From Pseudomonas sp. VD-NE ins (lineage in GTDB: Bacteria > Pseudomonadota > Gammaproteobacteria > Pseudomonadales > Pseudomonadaceae): 64,000 bases of DNA. The translations under genes were made by a program, and so were the position numbers. Location of the stretch: contig NZ_CP134772.1 in NCBI RefSeq assembly GCF_031882575.1, forward strand, positions 4,892,501-4,956,500, given 5' to 3'. Numbering within the stretch: position 1 is the first letter of the stretch; the number at the start of each line of letters is the position of its first letter. Positions 8,335 to 16,709 of this stretch are shown piece by piece. A model generated the notes under the pieces. That model made no database searches. It saw only the letters and a program-made list of their open reading frames with translations, and was not told where the DNA came from.

Positions 8335-9137
8335 ACGCAATCCTTGTCCTGGCGGTTTTCCCAGCGGGTGAACAGCGTCTTCAGCAGACGTGCGGTGTCC
8401 TGCGGCCGTTCGAGTGGAAACATGTGGCCACCGGGCATGCTCAGCGCTTCGCCTTGGGCCAGGCGTGAAACGAAACGGGTGTGATGGCGCATGACCACAC
8501 GGCTCTTGTGCCCGCGCACCACTGCCAGCGGCACCTGCAATTGTCGGGTACGACCGGGGCTGGTGTGCGGCACGCCGCGATAAATGCTGATCTCGGTGGC
8601 CGGGTCAAAGCGCAGGCGCAGCTTGTCGCCGACCTGGTGCAAACCATGTTGCAGGTAGGCATCGAAGCATTCCGGATCGAAACCACGGAACAGTGTCTTG
8701 CCGGCGAAATAGCTACGTGCGCTGGCGAGATCGGCGAACTCTTCGCGCCGCCCCAACGTACGCCCGGCCGGGGTCAGTCTGTCGATGAAGCCAAAACGCT
8801 TGGCCGCACGAATCACCCATTGATCAGTGCGAGTCAGCACGGGCGAATCAAGCATCACCACACCGCGATACAGCTCCGGGCAACGCAACGCCGCATGCAG
8901 ATGCAATACACCGCCAAACGAATGGCCAACGCCCCACACCGGTTGATCCTGCTGCTGCAAATGGTGGATCAACTCGTCGACGAGGTTGTACCAGTTGTCA
9001 TCCGCAGGGAAACGCGGGTCATGGGCGTGCTGCTCCAGATGCGCAACCCGGTACTCGGGCGCCAGCGCCGCGAACAACTTGCCATAGGTGCCCGAGGGGA
9101 ACCCGTTGGCGTGGGCGAAAAAGATTGGTTGCGACAT
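8331..9137 (-). CDS. Alpha/beta hydrolase
   Basis: A 268-residue hydrolase, first gene of the overlapping pair. The fold starts IFFAHANGFPSGTY, the nucleophile motif is GVGHSFGGV (Ser73), and the C-terminal catalytic His lies in MPGGHMFPLE. MSQPIFF at 9137 is chosen as start because residues before it do not fit the fold. The HANGFP motif in place of the usual HGxxG marks a Pseudomonas subgroup of hydrolases of unknown substrate. Two paralogous hydrolases in one operon may act on related compounds (inference). Confidence 0.87.
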   Translation of the reverse strand: MSQPIFFAHANGFPSGTYGKLFAALAPEYRVAHLEQHAHDPRFPADDNWYNLVDELIHHLQQQDQPVWGVGHSFGGVLHLHAALRCPELYRGVVMLDSPVLTRTDQWVIRAAKRFGFIDRLTPAGRTLGRREEFADLASARSYFAGKTLFRGFDPECFDAYLQHGLHQVGDKLRLRFDPATEISIYRGVPHTSPGRTRQLQVPLAVVRGHKSRVVMRHHTRFVSRLAQGEALSMPGGHMFPLERPQDTARLLKTLFTRWENRQDKDCV

Positions 9138-9355
9138 ACGGGCAAATCCATGAGCGGGAAACGTGGCGTTGATTGTCCGCAAGACCGAGTCCGGCAGCAA
9201 TGACCGTAACTGCCAGGAATGATGACAGTCGCGCCACGGCTATACCTTATCCACCGCCATGAATGTGCAGATGTCAACTGTCAGTTCTGTCAGTTGACAG
9301 GTATTGCGCGCGGCCAGATAAGAAACTCATCCTCACTGACCCGATTGCTGACCCC

Positions 9356-12334
9356 ATGACGCACGCTCAGACACCATCCACTCAAGCGTTCGACCCGCGC
9401 GGACTAATACTGCGCAGCGTGCGTTATCACCGTCGCGACAGCACCTCGGCACCTGAGGGTTACATCACTCAACAGACTCATGATGCAGCCGGTCGTACAG
9501 TACGCCATCGCGACCCCAGGCTCTTCCTTGAGGACATGCCTGCGAACCAACGCAATGTATTCAGTCTGTCGAACGCCTTGCTCCTGAATGAAAATACTGA
9601 CGCCGGCTGGCGTTTGAGCCTGTACGCAGAAGACGGCATTTACCTTGAAGGCTGGGATCAGAAGCGCAACCACAGCCGTACTCAGCATGACGCCCTGCGC
9701 CGCCCGAGTGCCACGTATGAACAATCAGAGGGTGAACCCGAACACTGCACCGAACGCTTCACTTACTTTGCAGGCGCGGCTGATGACGGCCATAACCGAT
9801 ACGGCCGATTGATTCGGCATGACGATACGGCAGGCACCCTGCAAGTCTCTGATTTCGCGATGAACGGCCAGCCTCTGCATTTGCATCGAACCTTCTGCGT
9901 CGATCCTGGATGGACGGTCAACTGGCCGGAATCAGAAGCCGATCGCGATATATTTCTGGAAGAGCACCCCGCGACGACCCAGTTCAACTACAACGCCGTC
10001 GGTGAACAGATTACCCAGACAGATGCAATCGGCAACCAGCAAACACTGGTGCAAGACCTGGCAGGCCAATTGAAGGAAACTCGCCTGAGACTGGCGACGG
10101 AAGACGACAATCAGGTATTGGTCAGCGATATCCGCTACAACGCATTTGGCCACATGGAAAAACAGCGGGCCGGCAATGGCGTGGTATCCAACGCGACCTT
10201 CAGCCTTGAAGATGGCCGACTGCAACATCTTGGCTGTCGTACAAGCGAGGGGACAATCCTGCAGGACCTGACCTATGACTATGACGCTGTCGGCAATATC
10301 ACCCGTCTCACCGATAACGCGGCAGCGGTCATGCATCACCGTAATCAACGCATCGAAGCGGTCTGCCACTACCGCTACGACAGTCTCTCACGCTTGATCG
10401 AAGCCAGTGGTCGGCAGATCCGCAACGCTCCCGGTGGCCCACTGCTGCCGACATTCGCCTCCCCCGCCGACCCGGGCCAACTGGAAAACTACACGCGAGA
10501 CTACACTTATGATCCCGCCGGAAATCTGCTGTTGGTGGAGCATCGAGCCGCCAGCGGCAACCGCACCGAACGTACGGTTGTCGCCAACTCCAGTAATCGT
10601 AGCCTGCCGGTAACATCCACCGGCCACATCCCTGAAGAAAAGGAAATTGCCGCCGCCTACGATGCCAATGGCAACCGCAGGTTTCTCCAGGAGGGACAAA
10701 CACTGCAATGGAATCGACGCAACGGCTTGCAGCGGGTCGATCACGTAGTTCGGGAAGATGGACCGAATGATAGCGACTGCTATGTGTATGACAGAGGCGG
10801 ACAACGCCTGCGCAAGATCTGTCGGACTTACACCGACACGGTACAACGGCTCAATGAAACCCGTTACCTGCCAGGTCTGGAAATTCGCATCACCGCGGAT
10901 CAGTGCGTCCATGTCCTCACGATCAAGGCCGGTCGTGCGACGGTGCAGGTGTTGCACTTTGAAAAACCGCCTCCGCACGGCATGCCTCAGGATCAGCAAC
11001 GTTACAGTTTCAGCGATCACTTGAACTCCGGCACCCTGGAACTGGATGCGCAGGCACAGCTAATTTCTCGGGAAGAATACTACCCGTTCGGGGCAACCTG
11101 CTGGTGGGCGGGGCGCAGCGAAGTTGAAGCGAACTACAAAACCCTGCGTTATTCGGGTAAAGAACGCGATGCGACGGCATTGTATTACTACGGTTTTCGC
11201 TACTACGCACCGTGGCTTCAGCGCTGGATGAGTGCGGATCCGCTTGGCGTACAGGACGGGTTGAATCTGTTTGCCATGGTGCACGGCAACCCTGTCGGAT
11301 ACGTGGATTTTCAGGGACTGGTCACCGTCAGAGAAGGAACCGGCGCGGCGCTCGCTACCTTTGTCCGGGATGGGGTGAGTGCGTTGGCTGGAAACGCGAT
11401 ACGATACTTTGCAGCCCAAGGGTTGACACAGTGGGCATCCGATTCGGACGCGCATCCAGATCCCGGGATAAACCTGGGATTGACCATCGCAGGCGCCACC
11501 ACTGGCGCAGTGGCTGGGGGTGCCATGGGTATTGGTGCAGGCAGTCGCATTGCAAGCAGTCGTAATCATGGGCGCACGGCCCAGATCATCATGGCCGCAA
11601 TCTTTGGCATCGCGGGTGCGTCAGCGGGAGCGGCCGCCCCTCTTTATGCCTATTGGAACGACCCGCAGACCTTGAACCTCACAGCCATCAGTATCCTTTC
11701 CAGCGTGCCGGGAGGCATGACCAGGGAAACAGGCCAACGTGCGCTCGCCAACGTAGGCCCCAGCGTCACAATCGCGCCTTCGGCCACTACCACAGGCATG
11801 CGCATGGCTTTCTACGGCGCAGTGCTTTTCGCTGATGGCGCGCTCGGGTCCAACCTCCCGGCCAGCCTGGAAATCTCTGCAAGTGCAGTCGTCGAAGGCC
11901 TGGACGGGGTGTCCATCACTACGATCAATGCATTACGCGGAGGTAACTACCGCAGTCCGGACCACCCGGCCCTTACTCTACCGAACACTGCTGAATGGTT
12001 GTACGGCATATTGACGCGCACCGCCGGCTCGACGTTGACCGCCTCGTTGACATTGCTTGCCGGGCCTCTGACAAACGCGATTGACAACCCCAACCTGCGC
12101 TCGGCCACTGTTGCCAGCCTGGCAACGCCCACCGAGGCACGAACCTACCTGGGACAACATGTACAGCGCGGCGCTTTTGAGCTGGCAAGGGCCGATGATT
12201 CCAGTTTCATTCTCGACCGTTTCACTCCATCGAACAGCGAGATAAGGAATACACCCGCTGGCAACCATCACCCTGAGTCATACGAGTTGCCCAACCTGCG
12301 CGTAATCAGCATGCAAACGCACAACGCTTTTTGA
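9356..12334 (+). CDS. TccC-like RHS-repeat polymorphic toxin, orphan
   Basis: Protein of about 992 residues. The start resembles Tc-toxin C proteins (DPRGLILRSVRYHRRD). YD/RHS repeats follow (YNAVGEQITQTDAIG, YDYDAVGNITRLTD, YRYDSLSRLIEASGR) and then the RHS core (YSGKERDATALYYYGFRYY, SADPLGVQDGLNLFAMV). The core ends VDFQGL near residue 655, where the usual DPDGL is altered. The remaining ~337 residues form a variable C-terminus with Gly/Ala-rich hydrophobic stretches (TTGAVAGGAMGIGAG; GIAGASAGAAAP) and no toxin fold I recognise. In Tc complexes the RHS shell encloses the C-terminal toxin and cleaves it off. No TcA or TcB gene is nearby, and the downstream gene is convergent, so there is no obvious immunity partner. 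The start at 9356 is probable but lacks a strong ribosome site. Confidence 0.85.
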   Translation: MTHAQTPSTQAFDPRGLILRSVRYHRRDSTSAPEGYITQQTHDAAGRTVRHRDPRLFLEDMPANQRNVFSLSNALLLNENTDAGWRLSLYAEDGIYLEGWDQKRNHSRTQHDALRRPSATYEQSEGEPEHCTERFTYFAGAADDGHNRYGRLIRHDDTAGTLQVSDFAMNGQPLHLHRTFCVDPGWTVNWPESEADRDIFLEEHPATTQFNYNAVGEQITQTDAIGNQQTLVQDLAGQLKETRLRLATEDDNQVLVSDIRYNAFGHMEKQRAGNGVVSNATFSLEDGRLQHLGCRTSEGTILQDLTYDYDAVGNITRLTDNAAAVMHHRNQRIEAVCHYRYDSLSRLIEASGRQIRNAPGGPLLPTFASPADPGQLENYTRDYTYDPAGNLLLVEHRAASGNRTERTVVANSSNRSLPVTSTGHIPEEKEIAAAYDANGNRRFLQEGQTLQWNRRNGLQRVDHVVREDGPNDSDCYVYDRGGQRLRKICRTYTDTVQRLNETRYLPGLEIRITADQCVHVLTIKAGRATVQVLHFEKPPPHGMPQDQQRYSFSDHLNSGTLELDAQAQLISREEYYPFGATCWWAGRSEVEANYKTLRYSGKERDATALYYYGFRYYAPWLQRWMSADPLGVQDGLNLFAMVHGNPVGYVDFQGLVTVREGTGAALATFVRDGVSALAGNAIRYFAAQGLTQWASDSDAHPDPGINLGLTIAGATTGAVAGGAMGIGAGSRIASSRNHGRTAQIIMAAIFGIAGASAGAAAPLYAYWNDPQTLNLTAISILSSVPGGMTRETGQRALANVGPSVTIAPSATTTGMRMAFYGAVLFADGALGSNLPASLEISASAVVEGLDGVSITTINALRGGNYRSPDHPALTLPNTAEWLYGILTRTAGSTLTASLTLLAGPLTNAIDNPNLRSATVASLATPTEARTYLGQHVQRGAFELARADDSSFILDRFTPSNSEIRNTPAGNHHPESYELPNLRVISMQTHNAF

Positions 12335-12335
12335 C

Positions 12336-12779
12336 TCATTGTGAGGGAGGTGTCTGCCCCAACGGCACCACCGCCATGGTCAGCCGCGACACACAACTGG
12401 CCTTACCCTCATCGCTGGTCAAACGGATATCCCACACATGGGTGGTGCGGCCAATGTGAATCGGCCTGGCCACCGCCGTCACCCGGCCACTGCGCAAGCC
12501 GCGCAAGTGGTTGGCGTTGATCTCAAGCCCCACGCAGTAGAACTTGCTGGCATCGATGCATAGATAACTGGCCATCGAACCTACGGATTCCGCCAGCACC
12601 ACCGATGCACCGCCATGCAACAAACCGTAGGGCTGATGGGTGCGATGGTCGATGACCATGCTCGCGGTCAGCGAGTCTTCGTCGAACGCTTCGAAGCGGA
12701 TGTCCAGCACTTCGCCGATGGTGTTTTTCTGGATTGCGTTCAACTGCTCGATGTTCGGAGTGGTACGCCACAAGCTCAT
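12336..12779 (-). CDS. Hotdog-fold thioesterase, PaaI/MenI (YdiI) type
   Basis: Acyl-CoA thioesterase of 147 residues. The catalytic region HGGASVVLAESVGS has the HGG turn and the Glu used by the YdiI/EntH class of 4HBT enzymes. The C-terminus VWDIRLTSDEGKASCVSRLT is typical. AAGGAAG precedes ATG 12779. It converges with the RHS gene with one base between stops. It follows the acyl-CoA ligase with a 31-base gap on the same strand, so the two may form an activation/hydrolysis pair for acyl-CoA. The exact substrate is unknown. Confidence 0.88.
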   Translation of the reverse strand: MSLWRTTPNIEQLNAIQKNTIGEVLDIRFEAFDEDSLTASMVIDHRTHQPYGLLHGGASVVLAESVGSMASYLCIDASKFYCVGLEINANHLRGLRSGRVTAVARPIHIGRTTHVWDIRLTSDEGKASCVSRLTMAVVPLGQTPPSQ

Positions 12780-12810
12780 CGCAGACTTCCTTTGTTGTTT
12801 TAGTGGTCGC

Positions 12811-14466
12811 TCAATCCTGCCACAGCACCGCCTCGTTGCGCTCGCTCCATTCTTCGAAACGCGCGCCATAGGTGTCTTCGATGACGTTGCGCTTGATCTT
12901 CAACGTCGGCGTGAGAAAGCCGTTTTCCACCGCCCAACTGTCCTTGACCACCACCAGCCGGCGCAGGCGTTCATGCTTGTCGAGCACGGCGTTGACCTCT
13001 TCCAGGAGTTTTTCCAGGCTCGAATGCAGGCTCGCCCGGCCCTCTTCCTGATTGACGCTCGACAGCACACACAACCCCAGCGGCGCACTCAAACCGTCTC
13101 CCACCACGCACACCTGTTCGATCCGTGAATGCACGGCCAAACGGTTCTCGATCGGCGCCGGGGCGACGTATTTGCCTTTGCTGGTCTTGAAGATTTCCTT
13201 GAGTCGGCCGGTCAGGCGCAAGCGCCCCTCGGCATCCTGTTCGCCCTTGTCGCCAGTGCGCAGGAAGCCGTCCTCGGTCAGGGTTTCTGCGGTTTTCAGC
13301 GGTTCCTTGAAGTAACCGAGCATGTTCGCCTGACTGCGTACCTGCACCTCGCCCGACTCATCGATACGCACCTCGACATCCGGGCACGGCTTGCCGATCC
13401 AGCCCTGCTTGTATTGCCCCGGCAGGCAGATGTGCGAGTAGCCGCAGCTCTCGGTCATGCCGTAGACCTCCAATACATCGAGGCCGAGTTTCTGATACCA
13501 GGCAAGCAAGGTCTGCGGCACCGGCGCGGCACCGGACAGCGCTACGCGCAAGGCATCCAACCCCAACCCCGCCAACACTTTGTGCCCGACCCGCTTGCCA
13601 ATGAACGGCAGACCGAGAAGAAAATCCAGACGCTTCGCCGGGATCTTGCTGTACACGCCCATCTGGAATTTGGTCCAGATGCGCGGCACACCGAACATCG
13701 CGGTCGGCCGCGCTCGCTGCAAGTCAGTGATAAAGGTTTCCAGGCTCTCGGCGAAGAACACCGTTTGCCCGGTATAAATCGACGCCAGTTCCACGAACAT
13801 GCGCTCGGCGACGTGGCACAGCGGCAAGTACGAGAGCAATCGATCGTTCTCGTTAAGCCCGAACAGTTGCGTGCCGCGCGTCGTGGCGAAACCGAGATTG
13901 GCGAAACTGTGCATGACACCTTTGGGCAGGCCAGTGGTGCCGGAGGTGTAGATGATCGTCGCCAGTTGCTCGGCCGCCGGACGTGGATCGTCCTGAATCG
14001 GCGAACTGCGCTGCAAGTCCGCCCAGCTGAAATCGAAATCCCCGGGGGGGTGCAATGGCAGGCTGATGGTCGGCAGATCCGCCGGCACGCCTTTGGACAT
14101 GCCCGGCCAGTCGTCGAGTTTGCCAATGAAGGCCAGGACGCTTTCCGAGTGATTGAGTACTTGCGCGACGGAGTCGGCGGTGAGGTTGGGATAAAGCGGA
14201 ACGGAGACGTGCCCGGCCATCCAGATCGCCAGGTCGGCGATGATCCAGTGCGCGCAGTTTTTCGAGATCAGGGCGATGTGACTGCCTTGCGGCAACTCGC
14301 GAGCACGCAGCCAGTGCGCGGCGCAGCGGGCTTGATGGCCGACGTCGGCCCAGCTCAGCGTCTCGACCTGCCCGCCACCGATGGGCTGCACCAGAAAGCG
14401 CTGGCGCGGGTGCCGGGCTTCACGCTCGTAAAACACGTCCAGCGGCAAACGGAAGGCGGCAGACAT
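12811..14466 (-). CDS. Long-chain fatty acyl-CoA ligase (AMP-binding, FAA1/COG1022 type)
   Basis: A 551-residue ANL-superfamily enzyme that adenylates a fatty acid and transfers it to CoA. Visible motifs are the P-loop YTSGTTGLPKGVMHS, the adenine motif EVYGMTESCG, the hinge region LRTGDKGEQDAEG and GRLKEIFKTSKGKYVAP. The C-terminal lysine in TLKIKRNVIED probably contacts substrate. AGGAGCG lies before ATG 14466. It resembles eukaryote-like FAA1 ligases rather than FadD and is followed by a thioesterase gene. The natural substrate is not predictable. Confidence 0.9.
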   Translation of the reverse strand: MSAAFRLPLDVFYEREARHPRQRFLVQPIGGGQVETLSWADVGHQARCAAHWLRARELPQGSHIALISKNCAHWIIADLAIWMAGHVSVPLYPNLTADSVAQVLNHSESVLAFIGKLDDWPGMSKGVPADLPTISLPLHPPGDFDFSWADLQRSSPIQDDPRPAAEQLATIIYTSGTTGLPKGVMHSFANLGFATTRGTQLFGLNENDRLLSYLPLCHVAERMFVELASIYTGQTVFFAESLETFITDLQRARPTAMFGVPRIWTKFQMGVYSKIPAKRLDFLLGLPFIGKRVGHKVLAGLGLDALRVALSGAAPVPQTLLAWYQKLGLDVLEVYGMTESCGYSHICLPGQYKQGWIGKPCPDVEVRIDESGEVQVRSQANMLGYFKEPLKTAETLTEDGFLRTGDKGEQDAEGRLRLTGRLKEIFKTSKGKYVAPAPIENRLAVHSRIEQVCVVGDGLSAPLGLCVLSSVNQEEGRASLHSSLEKLLEEVNAVLDKHERLRRLVVVKDSWAVENGFLTPTLKIKRNVIEDTYGARFEEWSERNEAVLWQD

Positions 14467-14569
14467 GCGACTCGCTCCTGTTTTTTGGGTCTGGAGCAAG
14501 CGTAGTCAACCAAGCAAGTGCTTGGTTGGAAAATTCAAACAAATAATTTCATGGGTTGGCAGAAACCAA

Positions 14570-14659
14570 TGTGGGAGCGAGCTTGCTCGCGAATGCAGTG
14601 TGTCAGACACATAAAGGGTGAATGACACGCCGCTTTCGCGAGCAGGCTCGCTCCCACAA
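14570..14659. repeat. REPIN, family A
   Basis: Inverted pair of family A REPs (left arm variant GAGCGAGCTTGCTCGCGAA) around a ~40-bp spacer, just after the sixA stop codon and upstream of the ligase start. Confidence 0.88.
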
Positions 14660-14669
14660 GGGATCAGCG

Positions 14670-15122
14670 TTACGGATGCTTGAGGCTGTTGAGGGTCATC
14701 GAGCCGATCAGCAGCTCAGGGCTTTCCAGCTCAGCCAGGCCGGCGGTGCTGACCTTCTCCGGCGGATACCCGGCGCCATGCTGCAAGTAACTCAGCAGAT
14801 TGCCCACCAACGGGTTGTGGCTGACCAGCAGCACATTGCTGACCGACACCAATTGATCGGTCACCTTGTCCGGATCAACCTCCGGCGTCAGCCACTCGAC
14901 CGTACGAATCTCCGGCTCGAAACCCAGCGCCTCACGGACAATCTGCGCGGTCTGTTGCGCACGCAAATAAGGGCTGGCGTAGATCGCCGTCAGCGGCTGG
15001 CCGATCAAACGGGCGGCGCTGCTCAAGGCTTCTTTACGACCGTGCTCGGTCAGTTCCCGTTCGGAGTCGGGGCACGAGCCGTAAGGCACGGCCTCGCCGT
15101 GACGCAATACCCAGAGTTTCAT
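14670..15122 (-). CDS. sixA: Phosphohistidine phosphatase SixA
   Basis: Histidine phosphatase of 150 residues. The catalytic motif LRHGEA carries His8, and the second conserved His is in VSHNPLVG, with YASPYLRAQQTA between them. SixA removes phosphate from phosphohistidine proteins (ArcB Hpt and NPr in E. coli). In a genome with many hybrid kinases it could modulate Hpt relays (inference). The ATG overlaps the stop of the upstream DUF4389 gene (ATGA). Confidence 0.92.
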   Translation of the reverse strand: MKLWVLRHGEAVPYGSCPDSERELTEHGRKEALSSAARLIGQPLTAIYASPYLRAQQTAQIVREALGFEPEIRTVEWLTPEVDPDKVTDQLVSVSNVLLVSHNPLVGNLLSYLQHGAGYPPEKVSTAGLAELESPELLIGSMTLNSLKHP

Positions 15123-15466
15123 AGCTTGGGTTCCTCATCTCGGACCGGATGTGGCGCCGGGGCAACGGCGTGTGGCGCTTCACCTTCCGGGGTACGCGGC
15201 GTTGGCCAGTCGGCGAACGGCCAGGGTTTCTGGTCGCTGTGAAAACTGCCGAAGCGGCCGATCTGCGCCAGGAACTGGCTCAGGCTGTCGCCGAAGTTCA
15301 TCAGGCTGGCGCTCGGGGCGCCATAGATCAAACGATAGATCAGTTGCACCAGCACCACCGCGCCGAGGATGAACTGCGCCACTTGCCAGACCAGCACGTA
15401 GACGATCATCCACAGCACGCGCAGGAGGATGGATTCGTACTTGGCTTCGGTTTTCGGATCGTTCAT
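15119..15466 (-). CDS. DUF4389 membrane protein
   Basis: A 115-residue protein with a predicted helix pair (ILLRVLWMIVYVLVWQVAQF and ILGAVVLVQLIYRLIYG) and a cytoplasmic tail rich in Pro and acidic residues. It is a conserved family in gammaproteobacteria without known function. It overlaps sixA by four bases and follows gpsA by 21 bases, so gpsA-DUF4389-sixA is probably one operon, an order common in Pseudomonas. Confidence 0.88.
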   Translation of the reverse strand: MNDPKTEAKYESILLRVLWMIVYVLVWQVAQFILGAVVLVQLIYRLIYGAPSASLMNFGDSLSQFLAQIGRFGSFHSDQKPWPFADWPTPRTPEGEAPHAVAPAPHPVRDEEPKL

Positions 15467-15487
15467 GGCTTGCTACTCCCGGCTCAC

Positions 15488-16513
15488 TCAGTTGAAACCA
15501 CTGGTGGAAATAAAGTCGACGTCGGTTTTCGGCTCGGCCCGCATCAGTAGACCGATCACCTGCTCCAGCGTGCGTCCTTCAAAGAGGATCGCATGCAGCC
15601 CGGCGACCAGCGGCATGTACACGCCGACTTCCTGGGACTTGGCCTTGAGCACCTTCAAGGTGTTGACGCCTTCAGCGACTTCACCGAGGCGTGACACTGC
15701 TTCGTCGAGGCTCAAGCCCTGACCCAGCGCGAAACCGACTTGATAGTTGCGGCTCTTCGGCGACGAACAAGTCACGATCAGATCGCCGACACCGGCCAGA
15801 CCGAGGAAGGTCATGGGATTAGCGCCCTGATTCACCGCAAAGCGGGTCATCTCGGCCAGTGCGCGGGTGATCAGCATGCTCTTGGTGTTCTCGCCCATCT
15901 CCAGCGCCACCGCCATGCCGGCGATGATTGCGTAGACGTTCTTCAACGCCCCGCCCAGTTCGACACCGAAACGGTCGGCGCTGGCGTAAACGCGGAAAGT
16001 GCGACCGTGCAGCGCGGCTTGCACGGCTTTACAGAGTTCTTCGTCTTCGCTGGCGACCACGGTGGCGGTCAGTGCGTGTTCGGCAATTTCCCGCGCGAGG
16101 TTCGGCCCGGACAGCACGCCGATGCGCGCTTGCGGGGCGATCTCTTCGAGAATCTGGCTCATCAGTTTGAAGGTCTGGGCTTCGATGCCTTTGGTCAGGC
16201 TGACCAGCATCTTGCCGCTCAACCGCTCGGCGTGGGCGGCGAGTACCGTGCGCAATGCGCTGGACGGCAGCGCGACAAAACACAAATCACAGGCGTCGAG
16301 GGTTGCCTGCAGGTCGGTGACCGCAGTCACGCCCGGCAGAATCTTGATGCCTTTGAGGTAACGCGGGTTTTCGCGATTGACCCGGATGGCCTCGGCCTGC
16401 TCGGGGTCTCGCATCCACTGCCGGACTTGATGGCCGTTCTCGGCCAGTAGATTGGCCACGGCGGTACCAAAACTTCCGCCTCCCAGGACCGCAATCGGGC
16501 GCTGTTCAGTCAT
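15488..16513 (-). CDS. gpsA: Glycerol-3-phosphate dehydrogenase [NAD(P)+]
   Basis: A 341-residue cytoplasmic enzyme that makes sn-glycerol 3-phosphate for phospholipid synthesis. The Rossmann motif is [10 protein letters not shown] at the N-terminus. The substrate region has [16 protein letters not shown] and the catalytic lysine in [10 protein letters not shown], with [19 protein letters not shown] diagnostic for GpsA. ATG 16513 ([11 protein letters not shown]) is chosen as the usual start. It heads an operon with DUF4389 and sixA. Proximity to fabAB is also seen in P. aeruginosa, from memory. Confidence 0.96.
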   Translation of the reverse strand: MTEQRPIAVLGGGSFGTAVANLLAENGHQVRQWMRDPEQAEAIRVNRENPRYLKGIKILPGVTAVTDLQATLDACDLCFVALPSSALRTVLAAHAERLSGKMLVSLTKGIEAQTFKLMSQILEEIAPQARIGVLSGPNLAREIAEHALTATVVASEDEELCKAVQAALHGRTFRVYASADRFGVELGGALKNVYAIIAGMAVALEMGENTKSMLITRALAEMTRFAVNQGANPMTFLGLAGVGDLIVTCSSPKSRNYQVGFALGQGLSLDEAVSRLGEVAEGVNTLKVLKAKSQEVGVYMPLVAGLHAILFEGRTLEQVIGLLMRAEPKTDVDFISTSGFN

Positions 16514-16709
16514 ATGCAATCCGTTAATCCATACCAGTGGCGATGCCGGCATTATACGGGGCGACCCGGTCGCGGCCAGCCCCTGCGTCAATTACCGACA
16601 CTTGTAGGAAGAAGACCAATAAAACCGAGGAAAATGCCTGCAACGTGACTGGAAAAGTCGCTGCCCTCGGTTAACATGCGCGCCAATTCTTCGCTATCAA
16701 GGTTGTGTC

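Noticed and set aside
9263..9355. Upstream extension of the RHS gene to 9263
   Set aside because: The extra 31 residues are Cys/Arg-rich and unlike TccC N-termini; ATG 9356 is followed by sequence matching the family start.
13129..14505. A 458-codon open frame opposite the acyl-CoA ligase
   Set aside because: The ligase motifs are all on the minus strand; the plus frame is a shadow with no recognisable domain.
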